This document shows, in pieces, positions 35,601 to 44,966 of a DNA stretch of 64,000 bases (the first letter of the stretch is position 1; each line of letters opens with the position of its first letter). The translations under genes and the position numbers were made by a program. The notes beneath the pieces were generated by a model. It did no database searches. It saw nothing but the letters and a program-made list of their open reading frames with translations, and had not been told where the DNA came from. The stretch comes from Achromobacter insolitus (GTDB lineage Bacteria > Pseudomonadota > Gammaproteobacteria > Burkholderiales > Burkholderiaceae_B), in NCBI RefSeq assembly GCF_002209555.1, contig NZ_NJIF01000005.1, positions 246,067 to 310,066 of the forward strand, in the 5' to 3' direction.

Positions 35601-36432
35601 CGTAGGAATAGCGGAAGCCGCGTGCCTCCAACTTGCGGTTGTTGGCCAGCGCTTCGGAAATGGTCTGCCCCGACACGAATTGCTCGCCCATCATGCGCAT
35701 GGCCATGTTCACGCCCTTGCGCACCAGCGGCTCGCCACCCTTGCCGATCAGGCGGGTCAGCGCCTTGGACAGCGATTGCTCGCTGCTCACGGCCACCAGC
35801 TTGCCCGTGATCATCAGCCCCCAGGTGGCGGCGTTGACGAACAGGGATTGCGAGCCGCCCATGTGCGACTTCCAGTCGCCGCGGGCGACCTTGTCGCGGA
35901 TCAGCGCATCGCGCGTGGCGCGATCGGGAATGCGCAGCAGCGCCTCGGCCAGGCACATCAGCGCCACGCCTTCCTGGCTGGACAGCGAGAATTCCTGGAT
36001 CAGTCCCTCTACCCCACCGCCGCTGCGCTTGCCGCGCAACTTCCTGACCAGGTCGGCGGCCATGGCGTGGATCTTTTCCAGGTTGGGCATGCGGGCCTGG
36101 CCCAACAGCAGGGGCACGCACTCGGGCTCGGGGCGCCGATAGGCCGCGGTAATGGCCGCGCGCAACACCGACTGCGGTTGCACGTCCTGGCCGAATTCGT
36201 AGAACGGCGGCGTGGGCGTGGCATGGCCCTCGCCCGATTCGTCGTCGCCGCCTGCATCCATACCCAGATGAGACATCTCGGCAGGCAGGTGGCCGCGCTC
36301 GATCTTGTCCAGGTAGGCAAGAATCGCCTGCTTGTGCAGCCAGTGGGGCGTGCAATTGAGCTTTTGCGCGGCGGCCTTCAGCCGGTCGCGGAGCGCGTCG
36401 TCGACTTTAACGCCTAGGGTCGTGCTGGCCAT
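32611..36432 (-). CDS. putA: Trifunctional PutA: repressor, proline dehydrogenase, P5C dehydrogenase
   Basis: 1273 aa from ATG 36432. Residues 1-45 form a ribbon-helix-helix DNA-binding domain ('TTLGVKVDDALRDRLKAAAQKL'). The FAD proline dehydrogenase barrel follows (about 180-560, 'VRLVKGAYWDSEIKRAQ'). The aldehyde dehydrogenase domain oxidises glutamate semialdehyde to glutamate; its nucleophile is Cys913 ('AGQRCSALRVL') and the general-base loop is 'IAETGGQNAM'. Length and RHH domain mark the trifunctional class, which represses its own gene when not membrane-bound. No putP is adjacent. Candidate self-operators lie just upstream. Confidence 0.96.
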   Translation of the reverse strand: MASTTLGVKVDDALRDRLKAAAQKLNCTPHWLHKQAILAYLDKIERGHLPAEMSHLGMDAGGDDESGEGHATPTPPFYEFGQDVQPQSVLRAAITAAYRRPEPECVPLLLGQARMPNLEKIHAMAADLVRKLRGKRSGGGVEGLIQEFSLSSQEGVALMCLAEALLRIPDRATRDALIRDKVARGDWKSHMGGSQSLFVNAATWGLMITGKLVAVSSEQSLSKALTRLIGKGGEPLVRKGVNMAMRMMGEQFVSGQTISEALANNRKLEARGFRYSYDMLGEAATTAEDADRYYASYEQAIHAIGKAAAGRGIYEGPGISIKLSALHPRYSRAQRERVMAELLPRVKALTVLARSYDIGLNIDAEEADRLEISLDLLEALCFEPELDGWNGIGFVIQAYQKRAPFVIDYVIDLARRSRHRVMVRLVKGAYWDSEIKRAQVDGLEGYPVYTRKVYTDVAYLACARKLLGAPEAVFPQFATHNAYTLSAIYQLAGQNYYPGQYEFQCLHGMGEPLYDEVVGPLSQGKLNRPCRIYAPVGTHETLLAYLVRRLLENGANTSFVNLIGDESIPVEQLVADPVEAAARIVPLGAPHEKIPLPRELYGDPQEGARANSAGLDLSNEHRLGSLSAALLASAAMPWRAGPMLGEGEGAWDAARAIEVRNPANLRDVVGHVIEAQEAEAEAALRAAANTAPIWQSTPVTERAQCLRRAAQLLEEQMQTLLGLIVREAGKSLPNAIAEVREAVDFLRYYADQAEAEFSNDTHRPLGTVLCISPWNFPLAIFTGQVAAALAAGNTVVAKPAEQTPLIAAQAVAILRAAGVPAGAVQLLPGRGETVGAQLVASPSVRGVMFTGSTDVARIIARTLADRLDDAGHTIPLIAETGGQNAMVVDSSALSEQVVFDVLTSAFDSAGQRCSALRVLCVQEDNADHVLTMLRGAMRELSVGNPDRLSVDVGPVIDTEARNGIQRHIETLRTAGHRVDQVELNGECRHGTFVPPTIIEIDHISELTREVFGPVLHVVRYKRDELDALLDAINGTGYGLTFGVHTRIDETIAHVTGQVHAGNVYVNRNIVGAVVGVQPFGGECLSGTGPKAGGPLYMYRLLGTRPAGLPPALDAAAPLPQRIALPGPTGETNTYVVEPRGAVYCVAATEAGARAQWSVARLTGNHAWFADTPAAQALLASLDASQQEQAGILADDEVDQADYQAVLFEGDGDALRALNQRIAQRPGAILSVHGLTSDAIAAGASYVPERLLAERSLSVNTAAAGGNASLMTIG

Positions 36433-36514
36433 AAGAGATTGCTTCCTGTCGCATGGCAATGGTGATACCGGGTCCACGGGAGACCGAGCATGGGTAGGAC
36501 CGTATGCTAGACAG

Positions 36515-36556
36515 GTTGCAACTTGGTTTGCACTATGGTTAACCCTAGGTTAACCA
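36515..36556. promoter_or_regulatory. Candidate PutA operators and palindrome upstream of putA
   Basis: GTTGCAAC at 36515-36522 contains the PutA core GTTGCA on both strands, and GGTTTGCA follows at 36525-36532. Next, TGGTTAACC (36536-36544) and GGTTAACCA (36548-36556) form a 9-bp inverted repeat around CTA. In enteric bacteria PutA binds GTTGCA repeats. The second element may belong to PutA or to another regulator. Confidence 0.6.
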
Positions 36557-36582
36557 CTTGAGATCAAGAAGGAATTTTCGCG

Positions 36583-37299
36583 CTAATCCTTGAGCGCCGC
36601 GCACCCCAGCATCTGGACTGCAGCCGAGCCCCCCGGCGCTTGCCCTCGGATGGCCGTAGCCATGGCGCCAGCCAGGCTGACCACCGCGCGCTGTTGCGCG
36701 GCGATGAGCGCAGGCACGCTGTCTTCCGTCACCGATTCCGTGACCACGCTGCGGCACAGCAGGCCGGACCCCTTCATATTGACCGGCCGCACACGCCAGG
36801 TTGCATCCAGCTGGGCCATGCGTCCCGGCTCCAGTTCGAAACGCTGCACGTCGGTCTGCACCCGCCAGACCGCGGCGCCCGGCCCCGGCTTGACCAGTTG
36901 CACGTCCAGCGCGCCCAGCTCGCGCTTCAACGCATCCGACAGGGCGCCGCGCAGCTCGTCGCCCAGCGGCGAGCTCCAGCGCTCGGAATAGAGCGCCGAC
37001 AAGCTGCCCTCGCCAGTGCGCACCATCAACTGGGGTTGGTCCGCCTGCGTCGAGATATTGACGGGTTGCACCTCGATCAGGAAGCTGGCCGGAGCCACAC
37101 TGGCGGCTGGCGCCTGGGCGGCCGGCGCTTGCAGAGTGTGGTAATGCACCGGAGAGGAGGCGCCGCAGCCAGCCAGCGCTGCCGACAGCGCCAGCAACGA
37201 CAGGACCGGGCGCAAACGGGAGACTCGCTTGCCCGCGGCACGGGTTTGCTCGGAACTCGAGCTCGCCTGGCGGGCGCAGGGGAATGGGCGTCTATTCAT
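36583..37299 (-). CDS. pqiC: PqiC-type outer-membrane lipoprotein (ABC-type transport auxiliary, DUF330)
   Basis: 238 aa. After a long basic N-region comes a lipoprotein signal with lipobox 'LAGC' (near residue 45), followed by a PqiC/YmbA-like domain ('PVHYHTLQAP', 'WSSPLGDELRGALSDALKRELG'). PqiC sits at the outer membrane and receives the PqiB lipid tunnel. The ATG lies five bases after the pqiB stop with AGGAA upstream, so it is the last gene of pqiABC. Confidence 0.87.
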   Translation of the reverse strand: MNRRPFPCARQASSSSEQTRAAGKRVSRLRPVLSLLALSAALAGCGASSPVHYHTLQAPAAQAPAASVAPASFLIEVQPVNISTQADQPQLMVRTGEGSLSALYSERWSSPLGDELRGALSDALKRELGALDVQLVKPGPGAAVWRVQTDVQRFELEPGRMAQLDATWRVRPVNMKGSGLLCRSVVTESVTEDSVPALIAAQQRAVVSLAGAMATAIRGQAPGGSAAVQMLGCAALKD

Positions 37300-37304
37300 G
37301 GGTA

Positions 37305-38969
37305 TCAGTTCCTGACAGGACCGGCGCCGGGGATCGGGTCTGGGCCGCGGCCGCGCAACAAGGCCTCGGGATTAGCTTGCAGGAAGTCGGCCAAGGCCCG
37401 CAGCGAACGAGCCGCGCGGCCCAGTTCCTGCATCGCCTTCTCCGTGTTGACCGGCAGGGAAGCGTCGGAGGCCAGCAGCGCATTGACCTGCGCCATGGAC
37501 TCCTTGGCCTGCTTGAGCATGTTCTGCGCTTCCGGCGCGACTTGCTTGTCCAGGCGGTTCATGAGCTTGGAGGTACTGGCCAGCGTGGTGCGCAGGTCCT
37601 CTCCGATCTTGTCGAACGGTATCTTCTCGATCTTGGCAACGATATTGCTGATCTGCTGCTGCAGCTGGTCCAGGTTGCCGGGCACCGTCGGGATCATGGC
37701 GGGATCCGACATCTTGAATTCGACCGGCTTGGCGTTGGGGAAATCATCCAGCGCCACATACAGCTGGCCGGTCAGGAGATTGGCGGTACGCAGCTGCGCG
37801 CGCAGGCCGTGCTTGACCATGCCGCCCAGCAGACGGCCGCCGGCAACGTCGCCGTCCTTCACGGCGCGTTCGCGGACTTCGTCGAACACGCGGCCCAGGC
37901 GCTCCGGATACAAGGTGGCGTCCACCAGCGAATAGAAGCGCTTGGCCACCGGATCGAAGTCCATGTTGATCTGGGTGACGTTGCCCAGCGTGATACCGCT
38001 GAAGTCGATGGGCGCGCCCACCGTCAAACCGCGGATTGACTGGTCAAAGCGCATGCGGATGGGGAAGGCTTCGCCGTCCGGGTTGGCCTTGGCGGCAGCC
38101 TCGGTCGCATACAGGTCGAACTGCGCGTCGGCCTGCGCCTGCTTGCCGGAATCGCGCGCGGTCAGGACGGGCTCGAATGCCACGCCGCCCACCGCCATCG
38201 ACACCAGCGATTGCGTGCGCACTTTGAGTCCGTCCGCATTGACGCTGAAATCGACGCCGCTGGCGTTCCAGAAGCGCGTTCCCTGGGTAACGAATTTGTC
38301 GTTGGGCGCGTCCACGAATACTTCCACGTTCACGGCCTTGCCGGTTTCGTCGAGCGCGTAGCCGATCACGCGGCCGACGTTGATGCGCCGGAAATACACG
38401 GGGGAGCCGATATCCAGGGACCCGAGGTCGGACGCCTTGAGCTTGAAACGCTTGCCGGCCCGGTCATGCGTGACGGCCGGAGGCACTTCCAGACCTTCGA
38501 AATGCAGCTTGGTCGCCTTCTTGGAACTATCCTTGCCTTCGACGGCGTCCACGCCGATATAGGCGCCCGACAGCAGTGTGCCCAGACCGGACACGCCACT
38601 CACATCCAGACGCGGGCGCACCACCCAGAAGTTGGTGCCTTCGCGCGCCAGGTCCGACACGTCCTTGGACAGCTCGGCCTGCACCACCACCTTGCTGCGG
38701 TCTTCATTGAAGCCAATGGACTTCACGGTGCCGATGTTCACGTCCTTGTAGCGCAGCTGGGTCTTGCCGACTTCCAGCCCTTCGGCCGTGTTGAATGAGA
38801 TGGATATGTCCGGCCCGGCCTGCATCCAGGTCCGCACGACCAGCGACAACCCCATCAGGGCCGCCACGATGGGCACCAGCCAGATCCATGAAATCCGGCT
38901 CTTCTTCTTGCGCGAGATCGCCGGTGACGCGAACTTCTCTTCACCAGATCCGGGTGCTTGCTCGGACAT
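37305..38969 (-). CDS. pqiB: PqiB, MCE-domain inter-membrane lipid transport protein
   Basis: 554 aa. One membrane anchor ('WIWLVPIVAALMGLSLVVRTWM', about residues 28-49) and three MCE domains beginning near 'GPDISISFNTAEGLEVGKTQLRYKDV', 'DLGSLDIGSPVYFRRINVGRV' and 'IRGLTVGAPIDFSGITLGNV'; the C-terminus is helical, as expected for the needle-like PqiB hexamer that spans the periplasm. Start 39 bp after pqiA. Confidence 0.93.
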   Translation of the reverse strand: MSEQAPGSGEEKFASPAISRKKKSRISWIWLVPIVAALMGLSLVVRTWMQAGPDISISFNTAEGLEVGKTQLRYKDVNIGTVKSIGFNEDRSKVVVQAELSKDVSDLAREGTNFWVVRPRLDVSGVSGLGTLLSGAYIGVDAVEGKDSSKKATKLHFEGLEVPPAVTHDRAGKRFKLKASDLGSLDIGSPVYFRRINVGRVIGYALDETGKAVNVEVFVDAPNDKFVTQGTRFWNASGVDFSVNADGLKVRTQSLVSMAVGGVAFEPVLTARDSGKQAQADAQFDLYATEAAAKANPDGEAFPIRMRFDQSIRGLTVGAPIDFSGITLGNVTQINMDFDPVAKRFYSLVDATLYPERLGRVFDEVRERAVKDGDVAGGRLLGGMVKHGLRAQLRTANLLTGQLYVALDDFPNAKPVEFKMSDPAMIPTVPGNLDQLQQQISNIVAKIEKIPFDKIGEDLRTTLASTSKLMNRLDKQVAPEAQNMLKQAKESMAQVNALLASDASLPVNTEKAMQELGRAARSLRALADFLQANPEALLRGRGPDPIPGAGPVRN

Positions 38970-39008
38970 CTACTCTTCCTTGTTCGTGGACGGAAGCCGC
39001 GGCGCTTC

Positions 39009-40325
39009 CTAGCCCATTTCCTTGCCGGCAACAGGCGCCGATTGGCGCCCGCCCTCCACCGGTGGCGATTCTATTTCACTTTGTTCTTCAAGATCCCAGC
39101 TCCGGCGCAGGTCGAAACTCATGGCGGACAGCATGGTCAGGATCACGACCACGCCGAAGGCTGCTGCGCCCGCGCCGGCGCTGATCTCCATCAAGCCCTG
39201 GAAATCGGCCAAGGCCGCCAGCAATATAACGACAAAAACGTCCAGCATCGACCACTGGCCGATGAACTCCACCATTTGATACAAGCGCGTGCGCGGACGC
39301 AGGTTGGTGGTGCTGCGCCATTGCTCCGTCAAGAGCAGCAGGATAAGCGCCAACAGCTTGGTCAGGGGCACCGCCACACTGGCGATGAATACGATCAGCG
39401 CGATATCCCAGGAGCCCATTTCCCAGAGCTCGACCACGCCACCGAGGATAGTGTGGGCGCTGTCACCCAGTACGGAACTGACCTGCATCACCGGCAATAC
39501 ATTGGCGGGGATGTAGAACACCACCGCCGCCAGCAATAGCGCCCAGGTGCGCGCCAGATGGTCGGGCTTGCGGTAGTGCACCTGGGCGTCGCAGCGCACG
39601 CAATGGTGTTCTTCTTCCGGATCGCCCGCGCGCGGCACGGCCTGCACCTGGCCGCAGACATGGCATCCGGTCAGCACGGTGTCGGGCCCCGCTTGCGGCA
39701 CGTGCACGGGCACAACGCCCACCGACTCGGCATAACGCCACAGCACATGGGGCGACAGGCGCCCCAGCATAGTCAGCAGAATGGTAAGAATGCCGAATGC
39801 GGCCAGCCCGATGCCCGGCGCCACGGCCGCCATGCCGGCCAGCTTGACCACGGCCACCAGCACTCCCAGCAGGAATACCGGAACCATGCACCAGGGCCGC
39901 AGCACCCCCAACAGGCGCATGGCCGTGCGAAAGGCCGCGGGCTCGCGTCCGCGCGATAGCGGCCCCAGCACCCACAGCAGCACGCTCAGCTGCAACATGG
40001 GCAGCGCGAAGCCGGCCAGGCCCGTCATGACGGCCACAACCCAATGCCCTTGGCGCCAGGTAATGGAAATGGCGTCCAGCAGGGACGCTTGCTGAGTCAT
40101 GCCCTGCACGGACATGGACGCGACGGGATAGGCATTGGCCACCCCGAACACGATGAGGGCGGAAATGGCGAGCGCCAGCCAATTGGACAAAGTAAGCCCG
40201 CTGTAGCGCCACAAAATGGCACCGCAGCGGGCGCAATTGGCGGTCTCTCCAGGTTCAAGCTGATGCCGGCGATAGATGCTCGCGCAGTGTTCGCACTCGA
40301 TCAGCGGCTGGCGGTCCGCGGTCAT
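39009..40325 (-). CDS. pqiA: PqiA, inner-membrane protein of the Pqi lipid-transport system
   Basis: 438 aa with two PqiA repeats, each opening with a CxxC...CxxC zinc-ribbon ('CEHCASIYRR...CARCGAIL' and 'CHVCGQVQA...CVRCDAQV') followed by four membrane helices. Believed to feed or energise lipid movement through PqiB. Its ATG is only eight bases from the clpA stop on the same strand, so read-through from clpA is likely; induction of pqi by redox stress known in enterics is not evident from this sequence. Confidence 0.93.
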   Translation of the reverse strand: MTADRQPLIECEHCASIYRRHQLEPGETANCARCGAILWRYSGLTLSNWLALAISALIVFGVANAYPVASMSVQGMTQQASLLDAISITWRQGHWVVAVMTGLAGFALPMLQLSVLLWVLGPLSRGREPAAFRTAMRLLGVLRPWCMVPVFLLGVLVAVVKLAGMAAVAPGIGLAAFGILTILLTMLGRLSPHVLWRYAESVGVVPVHVPQAGPDTVLTGCHVCGQVQAVPRAGDPEEEHHCVRCDAQVHYRKPDHLARTWALLLAAVVFYIPANVLPVMQVSSVLGDSAHTILGGVVELWEMGSWDIALIVFIASVAVPLTKLLALILLLLTEQWRSTTNLRPRTRLYQMVEFIGQWSMLDVFVVILLAALADFQGLMEISAGAGAAAFGVVVILTMLSAMSFDLRRSWDLEEQSEIESPPVEGGRQSAPVAGKEMG

Positions 40326-40333
40326 TGAGTACC

Positions 40334-42646
40334 CTAGTCGACCAATTCGACTTCCTGCTTGTCAGGCGCATCCGACGAAGGCGGCTTGCCGTTCTCGTCG
40401 AAGTCCAGCTTGACCTTGCCCTCCTCGTCCAGGTCCACCGTCACCGTGCCGCCATCGACCAGCTTGCCGAACAGCAACTCGTCGGCCAGCGCGCGCCGGA
40501 TGGTGTCTTGAATGAGGCGCTGCATGGGGCGGGCGCCCATCAGCGGATCGAACCCTTCCTTGGCGAGATGCTCGCGCAACCCCGTGGTGAAAATGGCTTC
40601 CACGCGACGCTCGTGCAGTTGGTCTTCCAGTTGCATGAGGAACTTGTCCACCACACGCAGGATGATTTCGCGGTCCAGCGGCGCGAACGGGATGATCGCG
40701 TCCAGGCGGTTGCGGAACTCGGGCGTGAACATGCGGCGGATTTCCGCCATTTCGTCGCCCACCACACGCGAATTGGCGAAACCGATGGACGGACGATTCA
40801 AGGTTTCGGCGCCCGCGTTGGTCGTCATGATCAGGATGACGTTGCGGAAATCCGCCTTGCGGCCGTTGTTGTCGGTCAGCGTGCCATGGTCCATGACCTG
40901 CAGCAGGATGTTGAACACATCCGGGTGCGCTTTTTCGATTTCATCGAGCAGGAGCACGCAATGCGGCTGCTTGGTGATGGCCTCGGTCAGGAGCCCCCCC
41001 TGGTCGAAACCGACGTAGCCCGGAGGCGCGCCGATCAGGCGCGACACTGCGTGCCGCTCCATGTATTCCGACATGTCGAAACGCAGCAGTTCCACGCCCA
41101 GCGTGAACGCCAGCTGGCGCGCGACTTCGGTCTTGCCCACGCCGGTGGGGCCGGAGAACAGAAAGGCGCCGATCGGCTTTTCCGGCTTGCCCAGGCCCGA
41201 ACGCGCCATCTTGATGGCGGCCGACAGGGCTTCGATGGCATTGTCCTGGCCGAAGACCACGGTCTTCAGGTCGCGGTCCAGCGTCGCCAGCTTGCTGCGG
41301 TCGTCGTTGGAGACGGACTGCGGCGGGATGCGCGCAATCTTGGACACGATGTTCTCGATGTCCACCTTGCCGATCACCTTCTTCTGGCGGGAACGCGGCA
41401 GCAAGCGCTGCGCGGCGCCGGCCTCGTCGATCACGTCGATGGCCTTGTCCGGCAGGTGGCGGTCATTGATGAAGCGGGCCGACAATTCGGCAGCGGCTGA
41501 CAATGCGGCGGACGAGTACCGCACGCTGTGGTGCTCCTCGAAGCGGCTCTTCAAGCCGCGCAGGATCTGCACCGTTTGCTCGACGCTGGGTTCGGCCACG
41601 TCGATCTTCTGGAAACGGCGCGACAGCGCATGGTCTTTTTCAAAGACGCCGCGGTACTCGGTATAGGTGGTCGCGCCGATGCACTTGAGCTGCCCGGAAG
41701 ACAAGGCCGGCTTCAAGAGGTTGGACGCGTCCAGCGTGCCCCCCGACGCCGAACCGGCGCCGATCAGGGTGTGGATCTCATCGATGAACAGGATGGCGTC
41801 GGGATTGCCGCGAATCTGCTTGAGCACGCCCTTCAGGCGCTGTTCGAAATCGCCGCGGTATTTGGTGCCCGCCAACAAGGCGCCCATGTCCAGCGAATAG
41901 ACCTGCGCGGCCTGCAGGATTTCCGGCACTTCGCCGCGCGTGATGCGCCAGGCCAAGCCTTCGGCGATTGCCGTCTTGCCCACGCCAGCCTCGCCGACCA
42001 GCAGCGGGTTGTTCTTGCGGCGGCGGCAAAGCACCTGAATCACGCGCTCGACTTCGTGCTCGCGCCCGATGAGGGGATCGATGCGTCCGGCCAGCGCGGC
42101 GGCGTTCAAATCGGTGGCGTACTGGTCCAGCGGCGACTGACGAGATTCGCCCTGTTCTTCACCATTGGTCTGCTGCTCTTTCTGCACGGCCGCGGACTCC
42201 ACCTGGGGCTGTTTGGTAATGCCATGCGACAGAAAATTGACGACATCCAGCCGCGTCACCCCCTGCTGCTGCAGGTAGTACACGGCATGCGAATCCTTTT
42301 CGCCGAAAATGGCCACGAGCACGTTGGCGCCGGTGACGGGCTTCTTGCCCGTGCCTCCCGCGGATACATGCATGATGGCGCGCTGGATCACACGCTGGAA
42401 ACCCAGCGTGGGCTGCGTGTCGACCTCGGCTCCGCTGGGGATGACCGGGGTGTTCTCCGAGACGAACTGGCGCAGGTTGCGACGCAGGTCATCCAGGTTG
42501 GCAGCGCAGGCGCGCAGCACTTCAACGGCCGAAGCGTTGTCGAGCAACGCCAGCAGCAGATGCTCGACGGTAATAAATTCATGCCGGGCCGAACGGGCCT
42601 CGACGAAAGCCATATGCAGGCTGACTTCAAGCTCTTGAGAAATCAC
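40334..42646 (-). CDS. clpA: ClpA, ATPase/unfoldase subunit of the ClpAP protease
   Basis: 770 aa from GTG 42646, which has GGAGGAAGC immediately upstream and gives the normal ClpA start '[14 protein letters not shown]'. N-domain (1-140), first AAA+ module (Walker A '[13 protein letters not shown]', Walker B '[11 protein letters not shown]'), second module ('[13 protein letters not shown]', '[12 protein letters not shown]'). No ClpB-type middle coiled coil. Feeds unfolded proteins to ClpP (not in window). Its adaptor gene clpS lies 7.6 kb upstream rather than adjacent; pbpC is the immediate upstream neighbour, with a 55-bp gap. Confidence 0.96.
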   Translation of the reverse strand: MISQELEVSLHMAFVEARSARHEFITVEHLLLALLDNASAVEVLRACAANLDDLRRNLRQFVSENTPVIPSGAEVDTQPTLGFQRVIQRAIMHVSAGGTGKKPVTGANVLVAIFGEKDSHAVYYLQQQGVTRLDVVNFLSHGITKQPQVESAAVQKEQQTNGEEQGESRQSPLDQYATDLNAAALAGRIDPLIGREHEVERVIQVLCRRRKNNPLLVGEAGVGKTAIAEGLAWRITRGEVPEILQAAQVYSLDMGALLAGTKYRGDFEQRLKGVLKQIRGNPDAILFIDEIHTLIGAGSASGGTLDASNLLKPALSSGQLKCIGATTYTEYRGVFEKDHALSRRFQKIDVAEPSVEQTVQILRGLKSRFEEHHSVRYSSAALSAAAELSARFINDRHLPDKAIDVIDEAGAAQRLLPRSRQKKVIGKVDIENIVSKIARIPPQSVSNDDRSKLATLDRDLKTVVFGQDNAIEALSAAIKMARSGLGKPEKPIGAFLFSGPTGVGKTEVARQLAFTLGVELLRFDMSEYMERHAVSRLIGAPPGYVGFDQGGLLTEAITKQPHCVLLLDEIEKAHPDVFNILLQVMDHGTLTDNNGRKADFRNVILIMTTNAGAETLNRPSIGFANSRVVGDEMAEIRRMFTPEFRNRLDAIIPFAPLDREIILRVVDKFLMQLEDQLHERRVEAIFTTGLREHLAKEGFDPLMGARPMQRLIQDTIRRALADELLFGKLVDGGTVTVDLDEEGKVKLDFDENGKPPSSDAPDKQEVELVD

Positions 42647-42701
42647 GCTTCCTCCGTAACGCATCGAAGCGGGCAAATACACGATTCATATTCTATGCCG
42701 A

Positions 42702-44966
42702 TCATGGCGTAACGCCAGCGATTTCAAAAACCACTCTGTCGTGGCGGCCTTGCGCATCCATGACGGTAAGCGTATACCGGCCATCCATGGCCAGCACTAA
42801 ATTAAACGGATGACCCGACGCGCCATGACCAACCACGCGCCCGTCAAGCATCCACCATACTTCGCCTTCTGCTCCTTGCACATCCACGTCCAGCGCCACC
42901 TGGCGTGCGCTGGGCACTGGCCGCAGCACCGAACCGGTGGCCACGCCGCCCAGGCGCAAGGGACCGCGCGAGGCATCGGCGTAGCCGGCAAACGACGGCG
43001 GCGCCGTTTCATTCAGCACCCAGGCCGCGCGCTGTTCCGGACACTCTCCGGACGGCACGCTGCCGAGCTTGTAGCCCAAGGGCCAGCATGTCACCGCCGC
43101 CTGCACCGTTTCGGGCCTGACGCGGACCTGCTGCGCGCCTTCCGGCAACGCCGACACAATATCCTGCAGTAGCGGCGCCGCCACGTTTGCCCCGAAAAAT
43201 CCGGGGTTGGGCGTGCCGTCGGGACGGCCGACCCAGACGCCGATCGTCCACCTGTCGGTCACTCCGACGGCCCAGGCATCCCGGAATCCGAAACTCGTCC
43301 CGGTTTTCCAGGCCAGTTGCCGCGCCGGACTGCCAGACTGGTAAAACGGCCGGTCAGGGTGCCCGCCGCTTTCCAGGATGTCCCGGACGATCCAGGCCGC
43401 GCCAGGGCTCATCATACGGGACTCGACCCGAGGCTGCTCCGCCCGCAGGCGGGGCCGCCCGGAGACGCCACCGCGCGCCAGGGCCCGGTAAGCGCCCACC
43501 AGTTCTTCCAATGTGGTGCCACCCCCGCCCAAAATCAAGCTCAAATTGGGTTCCGCGCCGGCAGGTAAACGTAACCGCACCCCGCCGGCCAGCATGGCCG
43601 AGGCGAAACTGCTGGGTCCGACGCGATCCAGGAGGTCCACGGCCGGGACATTGAGCGAGCGCTGCAAGGCCTGGGCCACGCTGATCGGACCGGCGAAAGC
43701 CGCCTGGAAGTTCCCTGGCGCGTAACCGCCAAATGACATCGGCGCATCGATCAGCAGGCTTTCGGAGTGGATAAGGCCCTCATCGAGCGCCTGCGCATAC
43801 AGGAAAGGCTTGAGCGTGGACCCCGGCGAACGCACGCCTCGCACCATGTCCACGTGGGCGGCCCGGCTCTCGTCGGAAAAATCGGCTGAGCCTGCGTAGG
43901 CCTTGACCTCCAGCGTGTCGTTGTCCATCACCAACACAGCCATCGACACCTTGGGCGGCAAGCCGTCCACCCGGTCTTGCAACATCCGTTCCACTGACGC
44001 CTGCATGTCGGCGTCCAGGGTGGACGTGATCACGGCCGGCCGTTCGCCGGGGCGCCGGCCGGCCGAGCGCTGGCTGCCCGCTTCCTGCAGCAGGCGCTGG
44101 GCGGCCAGGGGCGCCAGCCAGCGCGCCCGCAACGGCGGCGCGACCACATTCTCGATCTTCGCGTCGGCCACCTCGGCCGGCGTCCAGCGGCCGAGTTCGA
44201 CCATACGGTCCAGCACCTTGTCCCGCGCGGCCTGGGCGGCGTCCGGATGCCGGTCGGGACGCAGGCGCGACGGTGCCTGCGGCAAGGCCGTCAGCATCGC
44301 CGCTTCCGCCGGACTCAGGTCCCGGGCTGGCTTGCCCAGCCACAGCCGCGAACCCATTTCCACGCCTTCCACGATGCCGCCCATGGGCGCGTGGGTCAGG
44401 TACAGCGACAGGATTTCGTCCTTGCTGTAATGCATTTCCAGCTGGATCGCGCGCCAGGCTTGCCGCAACTTCGCCGACATCGAGCGTGAAGGCTTGCCGG
44501 CCAACTCCGGATCGATAAGCCGCGCAACCTGCATGGTCAGCGTGGAACCGCCCGATACGATGCGGCGGTTGGTGGCCCACTGCCAGCCCGCGCGCGCCAT
44601 CGCCACCGGGTTGACGCCCGGATGCCAGTAGAACCAGCGGTCCTCGTAGGTAAGCAGTGTTTCCAGATAGCGCTCGGACACCTGATCAGGCTTGACCGGG
44701 TAGCGCCAGATGCCGTCGCGGCTGGGATAGTTGCGCAACGGCGTGCCGTCGGCGGCAACGACAACGGCCGCACCGCCCGAATCAACGGGCGGCAAGGGAT
44801 ACAGGCGGTCCAGCGTGAATAACAACGCGGCCAGCGCAAACAACGCGCTGGCCGCGAAGATTCCTCGCCGCCGCCAGCGGCGGGCGCTCGAGGCGCCCGC
44901 CACGGGGGTGGCGGCGGGGTTCAAGGACGCTTGGCGCCGCGATCGCGGATCTCTACCGTGCTCCAT
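42702..44966 (-). CDS. pbpC: Penicillin-binding protein 1C (glycosyltransferase/transpeptidase)
   Basis: 754 aa: N-terminal membrane anchor (about 32-50), GT51 glycosyltransferase ('TYEDRWFYWHPGVNP' with the catalytic Glu, 'SGGSTLTMQVARL'), class A transpeptidase ('SPGSTLKPF' SxxK, 'RSLNVPAVDL' SxN, 'WKTGTSFGF' KTG) and a C-terminal BiPBP_C beta domain ('DVDVQGAEGEVWWMLDG'). Starts inside the end of the alpha-2-macroglobulin gene (46-bp overlap), the classic pairing: PBP1C is thought to repair the wall where the macroglobulin traps invading proteases. Confidence 0.94.
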   Translation of the reverse strand: MEHGRDPRSRRQASLNPAATPVAGASSARRWRRRGIFAASALFALAALLFTLDRLYPLPPVDSGGAAVVVAADGTPLRNYPSRDGIWRYPVKPDQVSERYLETLLTYEDRWFYWHPGVNPVAMARAGWQWATNRRIVSGGSTLTMQVARLIDPELAGKPSRSMSAKLRQAWRAIQLEMHYSKDEILSLYLTHAPMGGIVEGVEMGSRLWLGKPARDLSPAEAAMLTALPQAPSRLRPDRHPDAAQAARDKVLDRMVELGRWTPAEVADAKIENVVAPPLRARWLAPLAAQRLLQEAGSQRSAGRRPGERPAVITSTLDADMQASVERMLQDRVDGLPPKVSMAVLVMDNDTLEVKAYAGSADFSDESRAAHVDMVRGVRSPGSTLKPFLYAQALDEGLIHSESLLIDAPMSFGGYAPGNFQAAFAGPISVAQALQRSLNVPAVDLLDRVGPSSFASAMLAGGVRLRLPAGAEPNLSLILGGGGTTLEELVGAYRALARGGVSGRPRLRAEQPRVESRMMSPGAAWIVRDILESGGHPDRPFYQSGSPARQLAWKTGTSFGFRDAWAVGVTDRWTIGVWVGRPDGTPNPGFFGANVAAPLLQDIVSALPEGAQQVRVRPETVQAAVTCWPLGYKLGSVPSGECPEQRAAWVLNETAPPSFAGYADASRGPLRLGGVATGSVLRPVPSARQVALDVDVQGAEGEVWWMLDGRVVGHGASGHPFNLVLAMDGRYTLTVMDAQGRHDRVVFEIAGVTP

